DNA from: an uncultured Bacteroidota bacterium
Lineage (GTDB): Bacteria > Bacteroidota > Bacteroidia > Chitinophagales > Saprospiraceae
DNA: 32,684 bases
Direction of reading: 5' to 3'
Assembly: GCA_903905445.1 (NCBI GenBank)
Contig: CAIVGO010000117.1
Span: 1 to 32,684, forward strand
In this document: positions 1 to 9,064 of the stretch, one piece after another
Position numbering within the stretch: position 1 is the first letter of the stretch
Layout: each line of letters opens with the position of its first letter
The notes under the pieces: generated by a model
What the model was told of the DNA's origin: nothing
What the model saw: the letters and a program-made list of their open reading frames with translations, nothing else
Databases searched by the model: none
Program-made: the position numbers and the translations under genes

Positions 1-1920
1 AACATTCAAAACAACGCCACTTGTGTGGCAGGTGGTACTGCAACAGCAGTAGCTACCGGCGGCGCAGGCAGCTATACCTACCTGTGGAGTGCCAATGCCA
101 ATAACGCAACAACCGCAACGGTAACCGGCCTGCTCGCAGGTACGTACACCGTAACGGTAACGGATGCAGGCGGCTGTGCAGCATCTGCAACGGCGACCAT
201 TACGCAAACGGGCACCCCGAACGTAGTCGTATCCGGCAGTGCACCAGCAGGTTGTACCACAGGCGGTTCCGCAACAGCGGGCGTATCGGGTGGTACGGGT
301 CCTTACACCTATAAGTGGAGCAATCCTTCCATGAGTACTACGGCAACGGTAACCAACCTGCAGCCGGGCACCTACACCGTGACGGTAACTGACGCAAACG
401 GTTGTACCAGTACGGCTTCCGTAAGTATTGCATCGGCTATTTTGCCAACCGTTGTAATTACGGCTTCTTCTAATGCAAAATGCGACCAGCCTGGCAGCGC
501 AACTGCGGTTGCTTCAGGCGGTGCAGGTACCTACACGTTCTTGTGGGATAATGGTGAAATTACAGCAACGGCGGTAAACCTGTTCGCAGGCACCCATACC
601 GTTACTGTTACTGATGCCAATGGTTGTAAAGCCTCTGCCACTGTGAGCATCGGTTCTACCAACAATGGTATCAAAATTGGCGATTACGTTTGGTACGACA
701 ACGACCAAAATGGCTTCCAGGACCCACTCGAAACATCCGGTGTTCCAAATATTACGGTAAAATTGATTAAAGCCGGTGTAGATGGATTGTTTAATACGCC
801 CGACGACGTAACCGTTTCTACGACCACTACCAACGCCAGCGGTTTTTACAATTTCAATTGTGTAACACCCGGCACCTACATCCTTACCTTCACCGGTATC
901 CCAAGCGGTTTCCAGTGGACGGGTAAAGACAAAGTAAACAACGACTGTAAAGACAGCGATGTAAAAGCCAATGGACAAACCGAACCATTCACGGTGTTGG
1001 TTGGTCAGGCGGATAATTTCTGCTATGATGCAGGTATTCATCAGTTCTGTGTGAATGTGATGTTTGCCGGAGTTGTTTGTTGCGATCAAGTGATTTGCGA
1101 AGGCGAAACACCCGCGCCTTTCTATGCAGTACAAGCGCCATCAGGTGGCACCGGTGCCATTCAATACCAATGGTTACAATTGGTGGAAATGGGTCCTGGC
1201 GGTCCACAATGGGTTGGTATTCCAGGTGCTACCAGCGCTACTTACCAACCAGGTCCATTGTTCGAAACGGCTTACTTCATGCGCTGTGCACGTCGGGAAG
1301 GTTGTTTGACATTCCTGGAATCGAATGTAGTAAAAATAACGGTTAAACAAGCGGGTTCGCCTGGCTGTGAATCCTTTATCACCGATATGGTTGTGCTTCC
1401 AACCGGCCTCAATCAGGTAGAAGTACGTTGGACGGCCCTGCCAGAAGCAACGCAATACCTGTACACCCTGGAGCACTCTACCAACGAAGCAGATTGGAAC
1501 ACCGTTTCTACCGTGATGGGTAAGCAAGATCCTGCTGCTCCAAACACATATTCGGCGATTGACCAGACTCCAACAAATGGCCGCAATTTCTATCGCGTCA
1601 AACGTTCGAGCCTTAATGGTGTAAGCGGTTATTCAGCAACCCGTTCCATCGACATGCAAATTTCCGCTACTGAATCCGTTGCAATTTATCCAAATCCGGC
1701 CTCCGACCTTCTGTTCGTACGCAACGCCATTCAATACGATGCTGATATAACCATTACCGTTTCTTCTACCAAAGGGGATGTTGTGCATACCAGCACCATT
1801 CCGCAAGGCGCGATTCAACAACTTGAAATTCCGATGAATAACCTTGCACAGGGAATTTACCTGGTTCGGATCAATTTCGGCGATGGTACGACCCGCACGT
1901 TGAAGATTACGAAGTTCTAA
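1..1920 (+). CDS. SprB-repeat / SdrD-B-like T9SS-exported surface protein (5' truncated)
   Basis: The frame is open from base 1, so the N-terminus and signal peptide lie outside the window. Three SprB-type repeats are visible (about nt 1-204, 223-429 and 451-651), each with a conserved Cys, a Y-T-x-x-W motif and the ending GTYTVTVTDAxGC. Next is an SdrD-B-like domain (nt 661-1044) beginning IGDYVWYDNDQNGFQD, a Cys-rich Ig-like segment (about 1045-1350), an FN3-like segment (about 1370-1660), and a T9SS type A sorting domain (about 1675-1920) with IYPNPASD and LAQGIYLVRI. SprB repeats occur in large gliding adhesins of Bacteroidota. The inferred role is a cell-surface adhesin or matrix protein exported through the T9SS. 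A strong hairpin terminator follows. Family identity is clear; the ligand is unknown. Confidence 0.88.
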   Translation, partial: NIQNNATCVAGGTATAVATGGAGSYTYLWSANANNATTATVTGLLAGTYTVTVTDAGGCAASATATITQTGTPNVVVSGSAPAGCTTGGSATAGVSGGTGPYTYKWSNPSMSTTATVTNLQPGTYTVTVTDANGCTSTASVSIASAILPTVVITASSNAKCDQPGSATAVASGGAGTYTFLWDNGEITATAVNLFAGTHTVTVTDANGCKASATVSIGSTNNGIKIGDYVWYDNDQNGFQDPLETSGVPNITVKLIKAGVDGLFNTPDDVTVSTTTTNASGFYNFNCVTPGTYILTFTGIPSGFQWTGKDKVNNDCKDSDVKANGQTEPFTVLVGQADNFCYDAGIHQFCVNVMFAGVVCCDQVICEGETPAPFYAVQAPSGGTGAIQYQWLQLVEMGPGGPQWVGIPGATSATYQPGPLFETAYFMRCARREGCLTFLESNVVKITVKQAGSPGCESFITDMVVLPTGLNQVEVRWTALPEATQYLYTLEHSTNEADWNTVSTVMGKQDPAAPNTYSAIDQTPTNGRNFYRVKRSSLNGVSGYSATRSIDMQISATESVAIYPNPASDLLFVRNAIQYDADITITVSSTKGDVVHTSTIPQGAIQQLEIPMNNLAQGIYLVRINFGDGTTRTLKITKF

Positions 1921-1965
1921 TACCACCTTTTTATGTAAGTTTTTTACATAAGGATAGAAATAACC

Positions 1966-1996
1966 AACGCCGGTCTGAACGCAGACCGGCGTTTTT
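1966..1996 (+). terminator. Rho-independent terminator after the SprB-repeat gene
   Basis: A perfect 12-bp stem (1966-1977 with 1982-1993) with a 4-nt loop is GC-rich and runs into a T tract ending at 1996. It lies 46 nt after the stop codon. A weaker AT hairpin (1931-1938 with 1944-1951) precedes it. Confidence 0.9.
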
Positions 1997-2013
1997 CGTT
2001 TAATACAATTATA

Positions 2014-2102
2014 GCCAACGCAAAGTGGTTATGAAAACTGCAGGCTTCAAATCCATTTAAAATCATTTTTTTATCCATCCATCCTTCAAATCCATTTAAA
2101 TC
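2014..2102 (+). repeat. Dispersed intergenic repeat, copy 1
   Basis: This stretch matches the reverse complement of 10162-10247. Shared blocks are gccaacgc at the start, a 15-nt block agtggttatgaaaac, and a 34-nt identical block at the end (2069-2102 equals the complement of 10162-10195) containing three tandem atcc units. The middle differs by substitutions and a 3-nt length change. In this copy the motif caaatccattta occurs twice. It encodes no protein and has no obvious long hairpin. It starts 94 nt after the stop of a T9SS cargo gene. Confidence 0.85.
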
Positions 2103-2334
2103 TGGGTATACGTTCGGCCATTTTTATCCTGGTGCTGTCTTTTTGTCGGGTATCGGCATACTGTACCTGTCAAATTGCAATGTTTATTGGCATGGCAGGT
2201 TATTTGCCTAAATGGATTTGTTAAATGCAGTGTAGTTTTTGCTGTCAGATTGACATAATTAGATTTTTAATTGCATATATTTCAGCAAATTTTGAATGTT
2301 TGCAGTTTATGCTCGTTTTGAATGGGCTTGGTTG

Positions 2335-2352
2335 TTTTTCTAATTAGAAAAA
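2335..2352. promoter_or_regulatory. 18-bp perfect palindrome upstream of lon
   Basis: The palindrome tttttctaattagaaaaa ends 30 nt before the lon start codon. Its position and perfect dyad symmetry fit an operator for a dimeric regulator. AT-richness means chance is not excluded, and no regulator is identified. Confidence 0.45.
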
Positions 2353-2382
2353 GCCACTATCCCGTAAAACAGAACCTTTTGT

Positions 2383-4863
2383 ATGCGTATGTTTGAAAAT
2401 TGGATGTTGAGTCAGCAATCAGACGAAGAGCCTGATTTTGTGCCGCTTTTTTCCCTGGAAGAAGACGATGAGGCTAAAATTGACGAGGTGTTTCCGGATA
2501 CCTTGCCTATTTTACCTTTAAAAAATACGGTATTGTTTCCCGGTATCGTAACACCGATTACGGTAGGACGGGATAAGAGTATTCGCGCTGTTCAAAAGGC
2601 GTATGAAGACAATCGCTATATCGGCGTTTTGTCGCAAAAAGACATGAAAATAGAAGCGCCCGCGTCGCGCGATCTTTTTCGGGTTGGTACCATTGCCCGC
2701 ATTTTGAAATTATTGAAAATGCCCGATGGCTCTACCACGGCTATTTTGCAAGGCCGCAAGCGTTTTCACCTGGATGAAATGCTCGCGGAAGACCCATACA
2801 TGCTGGGTAAAATCAGCACCATGGACTATGAGCAACCCAAAAACAAGCTTGAGTTTCGGGCCATGATCAGCAGCGTGCGCGATGCCGCCAAGCAAATCAT
2901 CGAACTTTCTCCCCAAATTCCATCAGAAGCCGTTGTTATGTTGAAAAACATCAACAACGACAATTTCCTGCTCAACTTTATCGCCTCCAACCTGGGTATT
3001 AAAGTGGAGGAAAAACAAGGACTGCTGGAACTGAACAACCTGAGAGATAAGGCCAGCAATATCCTGCAATACATGGACTCCGAACTCCAATTGCTGGAAC
3101 TGAAAGATCAAATTGAGTCGAAAGTACGCACCGATATCGAAAAACAGCAGCGCGATTACTTCCTGAGCCAACAATTAAAAACCATTCAGGAAGAACTGGG
3201 CCAAAACCCCCAGGAAGAAGAAATCAATGAGCTGATTCGGAAAGCAACTAAAAAGAAATGGCCTAAGCACGTGCAGGACGTGTTTGCACGCGAAATCAAC
3301 AAACTGCGCCGCGTTAACCCACAGGTAGCCGAATACGCCATTGGCCTCAATTACCTGGAAACGCTGCTGGACCTGCCCTGGATGGAGTTTACCAAAGACA
3401 ATTTTGACCTCAAAAAGGTGAAAGATGTGTTGGATAAAGACCATTACGGCCTCGGTAAGGTAAAAGAACGCATCCTGGAGCACCTCGCTGTACTTAAGTT
3501 AAAAGGCGACATGAAAGCGCCTATCCTTTGCCTCGTAGGGCCTCCAGGGGTCGGCAAAACCTCCTTGGGCAACAGCATTGCGAAAGCCCTTAAGCGCAAA
3601 TACATCCGCATCAGCCTGGGGGGCTTGCACGATGAAGCCGAAATTCGCGGCCACCGCAAAACCTACATCGGTGCCATGCCAGGCCGTATTGTGCAATCGC
3701 TCAAAAAGACCAAATCAGGAAATCCGGTTTTTATCCTGGATGAAATTGATAAGGTGGGTAAAGACTTCCGCGGCGATCCGTCGTCGGCTTTGCTGGAGGT
3801 GCTAGACCCCGAACAAAACACCACTTTTTATGATAATTACCTCGAATTAGAGGTCGATTTGTCGAAAGTGCTGTTCATCGCAACGGCCAATTCCTTGAGC
3901 ACCATTCAACCCGCCCTGCTCGACCGGATGGAAATTATTGAAATATCGGGGTATTCGCTGGAAGAAAAGGTGGAAATTGCCAAAAGGCACCTCATTCCAA
4001 ACCAACGCAAAGAACACGGACTGAAGCCAAACCAGGTTAAAATAACAGACAAGGCCCTGCTGCGCATGGTGCAAAGCTATACCGCCGAAAGTGGCGTGCG
4101 CAGCCTGAACCGCGAAGTGGGATCTGTCATGCGCCATGCTGCCAAAAATGTAGCCATGGAAGCTGTGTATGAAGTAACCGTAAAACCCGAACAGCTGGCA
4201 AAAATATTGGGTCCAACCAAATATGACGCCGAAGTGTATCAGGAACAACAAGCACCCGGGGTGGCGATTGGCCTTGCCTGGACGGCTGTTGGCGGCGAAA
4301 TTTTGTTTATCGAAGTAAGTCTAAACAAAGGCAGTGGACGCCTGCAACTGACCGGCAACCTGGGTGATGTGATGAAAGAAAGCGCCAGCACCGCGTTGAG
4401 TTACATCAAAGCCCACGCCGACCAATTGGGTATTGACCCGGAAATTTTTGATAAAACCGACATTCACGTGCACATTCCCGAAGGCGCTATCCCCAAAGAT
4501 GGCCCCTCGGCCGGTATTACGATGCTGACTGCAATGAGCTCGGCCATCACCAAATTGCCTTTGAAACCTTTTTTGGCCATGACGGGCGAAATTACCCTGC
4601 GCGGCAAAGTGTTGCCCGTGGGTGGTATTAAGGAGAAAATCCTTGCCGCAAAACGCGCAGGCATCAAAGCGGTCATTTTGTGCAAAGACAATGAAAAACA
4701 CGTGGGCGAAATAGAACCAGAGTACATTCAAGGGCTGACCTTTCATTATGTGAATACCATGACGGAAGTACTGGAGCAAGCACTCGGCATGTCTTTCGCC
4801 AAAACTGCTGTGAATGGTGCAACAGTTTCTAAAAAAACAAAAAAAGCGGCTATAAAAGTGTAG
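2383..4863 (+). CDS. lon: ATP-dependent Lon protease
   Basis: This is a cytosolic AAA+ serine protease that degrades misfolded and regulatory proteins. At 826 residues it is slightly longer than E. coli Lon (784), with an acidic N-terminal extension of about 40 residues. The LAN substrate-binding domain starts near residue 41 ([14 protein letters not shown]). A coiled-coil linker follows, then Walker A GPPGVGKT at 386-393 and Walker B VFILDEID at 449-456. The protease domain has the Ser-Lys dyad: S709 in DGPSAG and K752 in GGIKEK. All catalytic parts are intact. An in-frame ATG two codons downstream is an alternative start. The next gene starts 23 nt after the stop, suggesting cotranscription with the lipocalin-like gene and ruvA. 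Confidence 0.98.
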   Translation: MRMFENWMLSQQSDEEPDFVPLFSLEEDDEAKIDEVFPDTLPILPLKNTVLFPGIVTPITVGRDKSIRAVQKAYEDNRYIGVLSQKDMKIEAPASRDLFRVGTIARILKLLKMPDGSTTAILQGRKRFHLDEMLAEDPYMLGKISTMDYEQPKNKLEFRAMISSVRDAAKQIIELSPQIPSEAVVMLKNINNDNFLLNFIASNLGIKVEEKQGLLELNNLRDKASNILQYMDSELQLLELKDQIESKVRTDIEKQQRDYFLSQQLKTIQEELGQNPQEEEINELIRKATKKKWPKHVQDVFAREINKLRRVNPQVAEYAIGLNYLETLLDLPWMEFTKDNFDLKKVKDVLDKDHYGLGKVKERILEHLAVLKLKGDMKAPILCLVGPPGVGKTSLGNSIAKALKRKYIRISLGGLHDEAEIRGHRKTYIGAMPGRIVQSLKKTKSGNPVFILDEIDKVGKDFRGDPSSALLEVLDPEQNTTFYDNYLELEVDLSKVLFIATANSLSTIQPALLDRMEIIEISGYSLEEKVEIAKRHLIPNQRKEHGLKPNQVKITDKALLRMVQSYTAESGVRSLNREVGSVMRHAAKNVAMEAVYEVTVKPEQLAKILGPTKYDAEVYQEQQAPGVAIGLAWTAVGGEILFIEVSLNKGSGRLQLTGNLGDVMKESASTALSYIKAHADQLGIDPEIFDKTDIHVHIPEGAIPKDGPSAGITMLTAMSSAITKLPLKPFLAMTGEITLRGKVLPVGGIKEKILAAKRAGIKAVILCKDNEKHVGEIEPEYIQGLTFHYVNTMTEVLEQALGMSFAKTAVNGATVSKKTKKAAIKV

Positions 4864-4886
4864 TAGCGGCAAAAAAACGGTTAAAA

Positions 4887-5468
4887 ATGAGAATTGCTTT
4901 TGTCTGTTTTTTTACGCTCCTGCACTGCGCACTGTTTGCCCAAAATGCCAATCAAACGCAGCTCTGGGGCCGTTGGGAAGTACTTTCCTATGCTGAAAAA
5001 GGCGTGTCTGTTGATAAAAAACAAGCAGCACGCCCGCAGGCCATAGCCGTGTACAATGCCATCAAGCAACAGAGGGCACAACAGTGGTATGGCTATTCCG
5101 AATATGATGCATACAACCGCCGGGAAAACCGTGCGTTTGAAAATTGGCAGCAACTGGATAGCACCCTGGAAGTACTCCGCCTGACGAAAGCGATTGAAAC
5201 ACCCTATTTTGTGGTGTTTTTTCCGGATAGCACCTTGTCGCATTATAATAAAGACCTTGCCAGTGGTCAGGTGCTGTTTCCGCAAGCGCATCATTATTCC
5301 TTTATACCGGCAAGTATGAGCCTGGATATTGTTCCAGCCATTGGGCCTTCCTATTTTGGGAAATCAGACCTTCAAATTTTGGAATTGACGGCAACCCGGC
5401 TTGTTCTGTATTTGCCAGAAACTGCCGAACGGGTAGTCTTGGAAAAAACGGCATACATCCTGCCATAA
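4887..5468 (+). CDS. Small secreted protein, lipocalin-like
   Basis: This is a 193-residue protein with a signal peptide (hydrophobic stretch at residues 3-17, probable cleavage after FAQ near residue 19). No lipobox cysteine sits at the cleavage site, so a soluble periplasmic or exported form is likelier than a lipoprotein. The mature part opens with LWGRWEVLSYAEKG and ends with LQILELTATRLVLYLPE, the spacing seen in Bacteroidota lipocalin-like beta-barrel proteins. That fold call is inference from pattern and no function is assigned. It lies between lon and ruvA, with 23-nt and 8-nt gaps, so it is probably on their transcript. Confidence 0.7.
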   Translation: MRIAFVCFFTLLHCALFAQNANQTQLWGRWEVLSYAEKGVSVDKKQAARPQAIAVYNAIKQQRAQQWYGYSEYDAYNRRENRAFENWQQLDSTLEVLRLTKAIETPYFVVFFPDSTLSHYNKDLASGQVLFPQAHHYSFIPASMSLDIVPAIGPSYFGKSDLQILELTATRLVLYLPETAERVVLEKTAYILP

Positions 5469-5476
5469 AGACCGAT

Positions 5477-6070
5477 ATGTTTGCATACTTAAAAGGTGAA
5501 TTGACGTACAAAAGCCCGGCGCTGATCGTGGTAGATGTGCAAGGCGTTGGCTATCAGGTACATATTCCTTTGAGTACCTTCAGCGCTATTCAAAACCTGG
5601 AACGCGCTACGATTTATACCCACCTGATCATTCGGGAGGATGCGCATACCTTGTATGGCTTTGGCACCCAAGCCGAACGCAGTTTGTTCGTACAACTCAT
5701 TGGCGTGACAGGCGTGGGCGCGACCACGGCACAATTGATCATGTCGTCGATGAATGTAGACGAAATTCGCGCTGCCATCATCGGGGAGCAAGTGCATTTG
5801 TTGCAACAGGTGAAAGGCATTGGCGCCAAAACAGCCAAGCAAATTATCCTGGATCTGAAATCCAAGCTGCTCAAAGATGCCCCCGACGGCCCCGTATTAT
5901 TGCCTACTGCCTCCAATGCATATCGGGAGGAAGCCTTGTCGGCATTGCTGGCCTTGGGCTTCAACCGGATTGCCGTGCAAAAAGCACTCAATGCCCTGGT
6001 ACAAGAACATCCGAATGTTTCTAAAGTGGAAGAACTGATCAAACTGGCCCTCAAAGCCTTGTCGTCCTGA
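5477..6070 (+). CDS. ruvA: Holliday junction branch-migration protein RuvA
   Basis: RuvA binds four-way DNA junctions as a tetramer and loads the RuvB helicase for branch migration during recombinational repair. The 197-residue length is typical. Domain I (OB fold) begins MFAYLKGELTYKSPALIVVD, followed by GVGYQVHIPLST. Two helix-hairpin-helix motifs follow, GVTGVGATTAQLIMS and VKGIGAKTAKQIILDLKSKL. The C-terminal RuvB-binding domain is EEALSALLALGFNR to the end. It starts 8 nt after the lipocalin-like gene. Neither ruvB nor ruvC is adjacent. Confidence 0.97.
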   Translation: MFAYLKGELTYKSPALIVVDVQGVGYQVHIPLSTFSAIQNLERATIYTHLIIREDAHTLYGFGTQAERSLFVQLIGVTGVGATTAQLIMSSMNVDEIRAAIIGEQVHLLQQVKGIGAKTAKQIILDLKSKLLKDAPDGPVLLPTASNAYREEALSALLALGFNRIAVQKALNALVQEHPNVSKVEELIKLALKALSS

Positions 6071-6086
6071 TCTTAAAATTATTTTG

Positions 6087-6115
6087 ACATTTTTTGTTTT
6101 AAAAATAAAAAATGT
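6087..6115 (+). terminator. Possible AT-rich hairpin after ruvA
   Basis: A 9-bp inverted repeat (acatttttt at 6087-6095 with aaaaaatgt at 6107-6115) is followed by ttttattttt. It starts 17 nt after the ruvA stop. The stem is nearly all A/T, and the element overlaps the candidate promoter of the next gene, so the call is weak. Confidence 0.35.
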
Positions 6116-6125
6116 TTTATTTTTG
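6093..6125 (+). promoter_or_regulatory. Candidate Bacteroidota promoter for the SRPBCC gene
   Basis: The -33-like TTTG (6093-6096) and the -7 box TATTTTTG (6118-6125) are 21 nt apart, matching the Bacteroidota housekeeping consensus TTTG / TAnnTTTG. The start codon lies 43 nt downstream. The region is AT-rich, so some chance remains. Confidence 0.5.
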
Positions 6126-6168
6126 TCGCAAGAAAATCACCGTTTTGCTTTAAAGCCAACTTTGTTGT

Positions 6169-7209
6169 ATGAAATTGCTTAAAATCCTGTTGTATATCGC
6201 GTTGTCCCTCACCGCGCTTGTTTGTGTACTTGGTCTTTTTGCCAGGCATGACTACCATATTGAACGCAGCATCGAAATTGATGCCCCCCATGCGGTGGTG
6301 ATGGAACAAGTTCAGTTGTTTAAAAATTTTGCCAAATGGTCGCCCTGGAACAGTTTGGACCCGAATATGAAAGAAACGTTTGAAGGTACGGATGGCCAGC
6401 CTGGGGCAATTTACAAATGGGAGGGCAATGATGATGTGGGCAGTGGGCAGCAAACCATCAAAACGGTAAGTGCCGATCGGGTGGATATCGAAGTGAAACT
6501 TAAGGAGCCCTGGGAAACAACGGTGCCTAGTTTTTTCAAATTGGAACCTGCGGGCAACAACATCAAAGTAAGTTGGGCCATTGATTTTTACATTGGATTT
6601 CCGTGGAATGGCATGGCGATGTTTACCGATGTAAATGCGGGCGTTGGTAAAGATTACGAGCGGGGTTTGAACAACCTGAAAAAAGTATGTGAAGATATTG
6701 CCCATCCCAAATACCGTGGATACGCCATTGAAGAATTACCCGCGGATGCGCAATATTTCGTGGGGGTTCGACGCACCATCAAGCAGGAGGATGTAGCGGC
6801 TTTTTATGCCGAAATTTTTCCGAAAGTACTCGATGCCGTGCAAAAAAGCGGCGTTCAGCTTACCGGCGCACCCAGCAGCCTGACTTACCTGTGGGATGAT
6901 TCCACCAAAACGGCTGATATTGCGGCGGTTTTTCCCATTGCCAAGGCACAAAAAATTGACACGTTCACGGTATTTACCCTTCAAGCCGGCAACCAGTTGT
7001 TGATTGATTATTATGGCCATTATGACAGTATTGGTGTGGCGCACCTGGCCATGGAAGATTATATGAAATTGAAAACCCTCGAAATGCTAACACCCTGTTT
7101 GGAGCAATATATTACGGATCCGGCCGCTGAGCCGGATACCAGTAAATGGCTCACCAAGGTGCATTATTTTGTAAAGCCGAAGCAAGCAGCACCGGCACCC
7201 AAAAAGTAA
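6169..7209 (+). CDS. SRPBCC domain fused to a GyrI-like effector-binding domain, membrane anchored
   Basis: This is a 346-residue protein. Residues about 4-23 form a hydrophobic anchor or signal segment. Residues about 30-170 match the SRPBCC/polyketide-cyclase ligand-binding fold (IERSIEIDAPHAVVMEQV, then FAKWSPWNSLDP). Residues about 185-335 resemble the GyrI-like/AraC effector-binding domain (EELPADAQYFVGVRRTIKQE). Both modules bind small hydrophobic ligands in known families. There is no DNA-binding or obvious catalytic segment, so a ligand-binding or carrier role at the membrane is inferred. The protein ends in a Lys/Ala/Pro-rich tail. Its stop lies 6 nt from the stop of the convergent SH3 gene. 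Confidence 0.8.
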   Translation: MKLLKILLYIALSLTALVCVLGLFARHDYHIERSIEIDAPHAVVMEQVQLFKNFAKWSPWNSLDPNMKETFEGTDGQPGAIYKWEGNDDVGSGQQTIKTVSADRVDIEVKLKEPWETTVPSFFKLEPAGNNIKVSWAIDFYIGFPWNGMAMFTDVNAGVGKDYERGLNNLKKVCEDIAHPKYRGYAIEELPADAQYFVGVRRTIKQEDVAAFYAEIFPKVLDAVQKSGVQLTGAPSSLTYLWDDSTKTADIAAVFPIAKAQKIDTFTVFTLQAGNQLLIDYYGHYDSIGVAHLAMEDYMKLKTLEMLTPCLEQYITDPAAEPDTSKWLTKVHYFVKPKQAAPAPKK

Positions 7210-7215
7210 AAACGG

Positions 7216-7836
7216 TTATTCCAGTACGCCCTTGCGCTTGGTTTTGAAAAAATGCACACCGGCACCGAATACCCAGCCTTCTTTGCCCGATTTGGTGCGC
7301 ACTTTGACCCAATAATCAGTTACTTTTTCCTGGCCCAGGCTGATTTCTTCCTGTTTTTCACTTTTTTTATTCAGGAAGGAAACAGGCTCATACAAGGCGA
7401 GTTTGGTGACCAATTCGCCTTTTAGTCCGGGTGTTTTGCGCATTTTTAGTCCATCAATGGACACATATAGCGTTGTGTAATTGGAACTTGTGCTTTGTGG
7501 GGCTGTTGCGCTTGGCTGGGGTATTTTTGTGGCCAAACTAGGCATATCGCCGGGCGATTTTGGGGCAGCACCTACCGCACCAGAGGGCGGCGGCGGTGGT
7601 GGCAGGGTGGCCGATTTTGTGGCAGCACTTGGGCTGGGCGCTGTTTGTGTGGGGCTGCTAATCGGGGCTACTTTTATGGTGTCCTTTTTGCTTGGGCGTT
7701 CTTCCTGGTCGTCGTCGGCAAAGCGACTGCGCCGTTCAATATTCGTTTTTTGGGCACTGCATTTGGAAATAGCCCAAACAGCAACGACGCCAAAAAAAGC
7801 CAGCACCATCAAGGATTCAATTTTTGGTATTTTCAT
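7216..7836 (-). CDS. Membrane-anchored protein with C-terminal bacterial SH3 domain
   Basis: This is a 206-residue protein. An N-terminal membrane segment (about residues 8-24) is followed by a charged stretch, then a long Pro/Ser/Thr/Ala-rich linker (about 50-115) that includes six consecutive prolines. The C-terminal third fits an SH3b domain: TLYVSIDGLKMRKTPGLKGE, then YWVKVRTKSGKEGWVFGAGV. SH3b domains often bind cell-wall peptides, so a periplasmic role facing peptidoglycan is inferred. There is no catalytic domain. It is transcribed away from dprA and has its own candidate -7 box. Confidence 0.75.
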   Translation of the reverse strand: MKIPKIESLMVLAFFGVVAVWAISKCSAQKTNIERRSRFADDDQEERPSKKDTIKVAPISSPTQTAPSPSAATKSATLPPPPPPSGAVGAAPKSPGDMPSLATKIPQPSATAPQSTSSNYTTLYVSIDGLKMRKTPGLKGELVTKLALYEPVSFLNKKSEKQEEISLGQEKVTDYWVKVRTKSGKEGWVFGAGVHFFKTKRKGVLE

Positions 7837-7855
7837 TTGTGCTTAAGTTTCGAAG

Positions 7856-7863
7856 CAAAATTA
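7856..7863 (-). promoter_or_regulatory. Candidate -7 box TAATTTTG for the SH3 gene
   Basis: On the minus strand this reads TAATTTTG, an exact match to TAnnTTTG, 19 nt before the ATG at 7836. No clear -33 TTTG is seen upstream. Confidence 0.45.
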
Positions 7864-7951
7864 ATAGAATTCGATCATTAAAACCTGGTCTTCGTACCAA
7901 TTGAAATACAAAGTAGGTACGCATACCCGCATTCAACGATAATCGCAACAA

Positions 7952-9061
7952 ATGGCCGATAATCTACTCCATCAGATCGCCTTGAGTCTGGTTCCACAAG
8001 TGGGGGCCGTTACCGCCAAAACCCTGGTGCAATATTGTGGCAGTGCCGAGGCGGTATTTCAATCCAGTCGCTCCGCTTTGTTAAAGATTCCGGGCATTGG
8101 TGCCGTGGTGGCCGATCAAATTAAAAATGAACTGCCCCTGCGACGTGCCGAACGAGAGATCACCTTTTTAGAAGCCAATGGGGTAAAAGCCGTGTTTTTT
8201 ACCGATCCTGCCTATCCTTTTCGTTTAAAACAATGCTATGATTGCCCCGCCATTCTTTTTTTTAAAGGAACAACCCTCGATTTGCTCAATGCTGATCGCA
8301 TGGTGGGCATTGTAGGCACGCGACAACCGACTGAATTGGGCAAGGCCTTGTGCGAGGAATTTGTAGAAGAGTTAATGGCGTATAAAGTTGTGGTGGTAAG
8401 TGGCCTGGCTTATGGTGTGGATGTAACGGCGCATCGAAAGGCGAGTACCCTGGGTGTGCCCAATATTGGGGTACTGGGCCATGGATTGGGCAGTATTTAC
8501 CCTTCCGAACACCGGCAAGTAGCGGCAAAAATGCTGGAGCAGGGCGGTTTGTTGAGTGAGTATATTTCGGAGGTGAAGCCCGATCGGGAACATTTTCCCA
8601 TGCGCAACCGCATCATTGCAGGCATGGTGGATGCGTTGTTGGTCGTAGAAACGGCTGCCTCGGGCGGCTCCATGATTACGGCTGATTTGGCTCGGCAATA
8701 TGCCCGCGATATTTTTGCCATCCCAGGCAGGGTACGCGATGCTAAAAGTGCGGGCTGTAATTATTTGATCAAAAATGATGTTGCACGCCTGGTGGAATCG
8801 GCCGAAGAAATTGCCCTCTCCATGCGCTGGGATGATGCCCATACGGTGGCACGGGGTGTACAGACCGCGTTGTTGCTGGATTTGCCACCCGAAGAACAGC
8901 TCGTTTTAGGTATCGTGCAAACGCAACCTGAAATTGCCATTGATGCACTGGTGCGGACTGCCGACCTGCCATCCGGCGTAGTGGCAAATGCCATCTTAAA
9001 CCTGGAGTTTAAAGGCATTATTCGAACCTTGCCGGGCAAACGGTATATCATTTGTGGTTAA
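7952..9061 (+). CDS. dprA: DNA-processing protein DprA
   Basis: DprA binds incoming single-stranded DNA and loads RecA during natural transformation. At 369 residues it has the full three-part layout. The N-terminal helix-hairpin-helix/SAM-like region includes LLKIPGIGAVVADQIKN. The Rossmann-like DNA-binding core begins GIVGTR (119-124) and contains VVVSGLAYGVDVTAHRKA, FPMRNRIIAGM and GGSMITADLARQYARDIFAIPGR. The C-terminal winged-helix (DML1-type) domain is about 305-369. It is followed 3 nt later by a radical SAM gene, suggesting translational coupling. No other competence genes are nearby. Confidence 0.97.
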   Translation: MADNLLHQIALSLVPQVGAVTAKTLVQYCGSAEAVFQSSRSALLKIPGIGAVVADQIKNELPLRRAEREITFLEANGVKAVFFTDPAYPFRLKQCYDCPAILFFKGTTLDLLNADRMVGIVGTRQPTELGKALCEEFVEELMAYKVVVVSGLAYGVDVTAHRKASTLGVPNIGVLGHGLGSIYPSEHRQVAAKMLEQGGLLSEYISEVKPDREHFPMRNRIIAGMVDALLVVETAASGGSMITADLARQYARDIFAIPGRVRDAKSAGCNYLIKNDVARLVESAEEIALSMRWDDAHTVARGVQTALLLDLPPEEQLVLGIVQTQPEIAIDALVRTADLPSGVVANAILNLEFKGIIRTLPGKRYIICG

Positions 9062-9064
9062 ATC

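Larger units (their letters stand above)
1997..2382. other. Gene-poor spacer upstream of lon
   Basis: No convincing coding frame is present. It holds a dispersed repeat copy (2014-2102), three occurrences of the 12-mer caaatccattta (2048-2059, 2087-2098, and inverted at 2209-2220), and an 18-bp palindrome (2335-2352). I found no exact TAnnTTTG box here, so the lon promoter is not located with confidence. Confidence 0.6.

Noticed and set aside
1-654. Repeated DNA that might suggest a CRISPR array or tandem satellite
   Set aside because: The periodicity of about 210-230 nt follows protein repeats in one frame with diverged DNA; there are no short identical repeats with unique spacers.
514-1134. 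206-residue open frame on the minus strand opposite the SprB-repeat gene
   Set aside because: It lies wholly antisense to a gene with clear domains, and its sequence has no recognisable family features; a mirror of repetitive coding DNA.
7481-7881. Glycine- and tryptophan-rich plus-strand frames opposite the SH3 gene
   Set aside because: They are reversed proline-rich codons of the SH3 protein linker.
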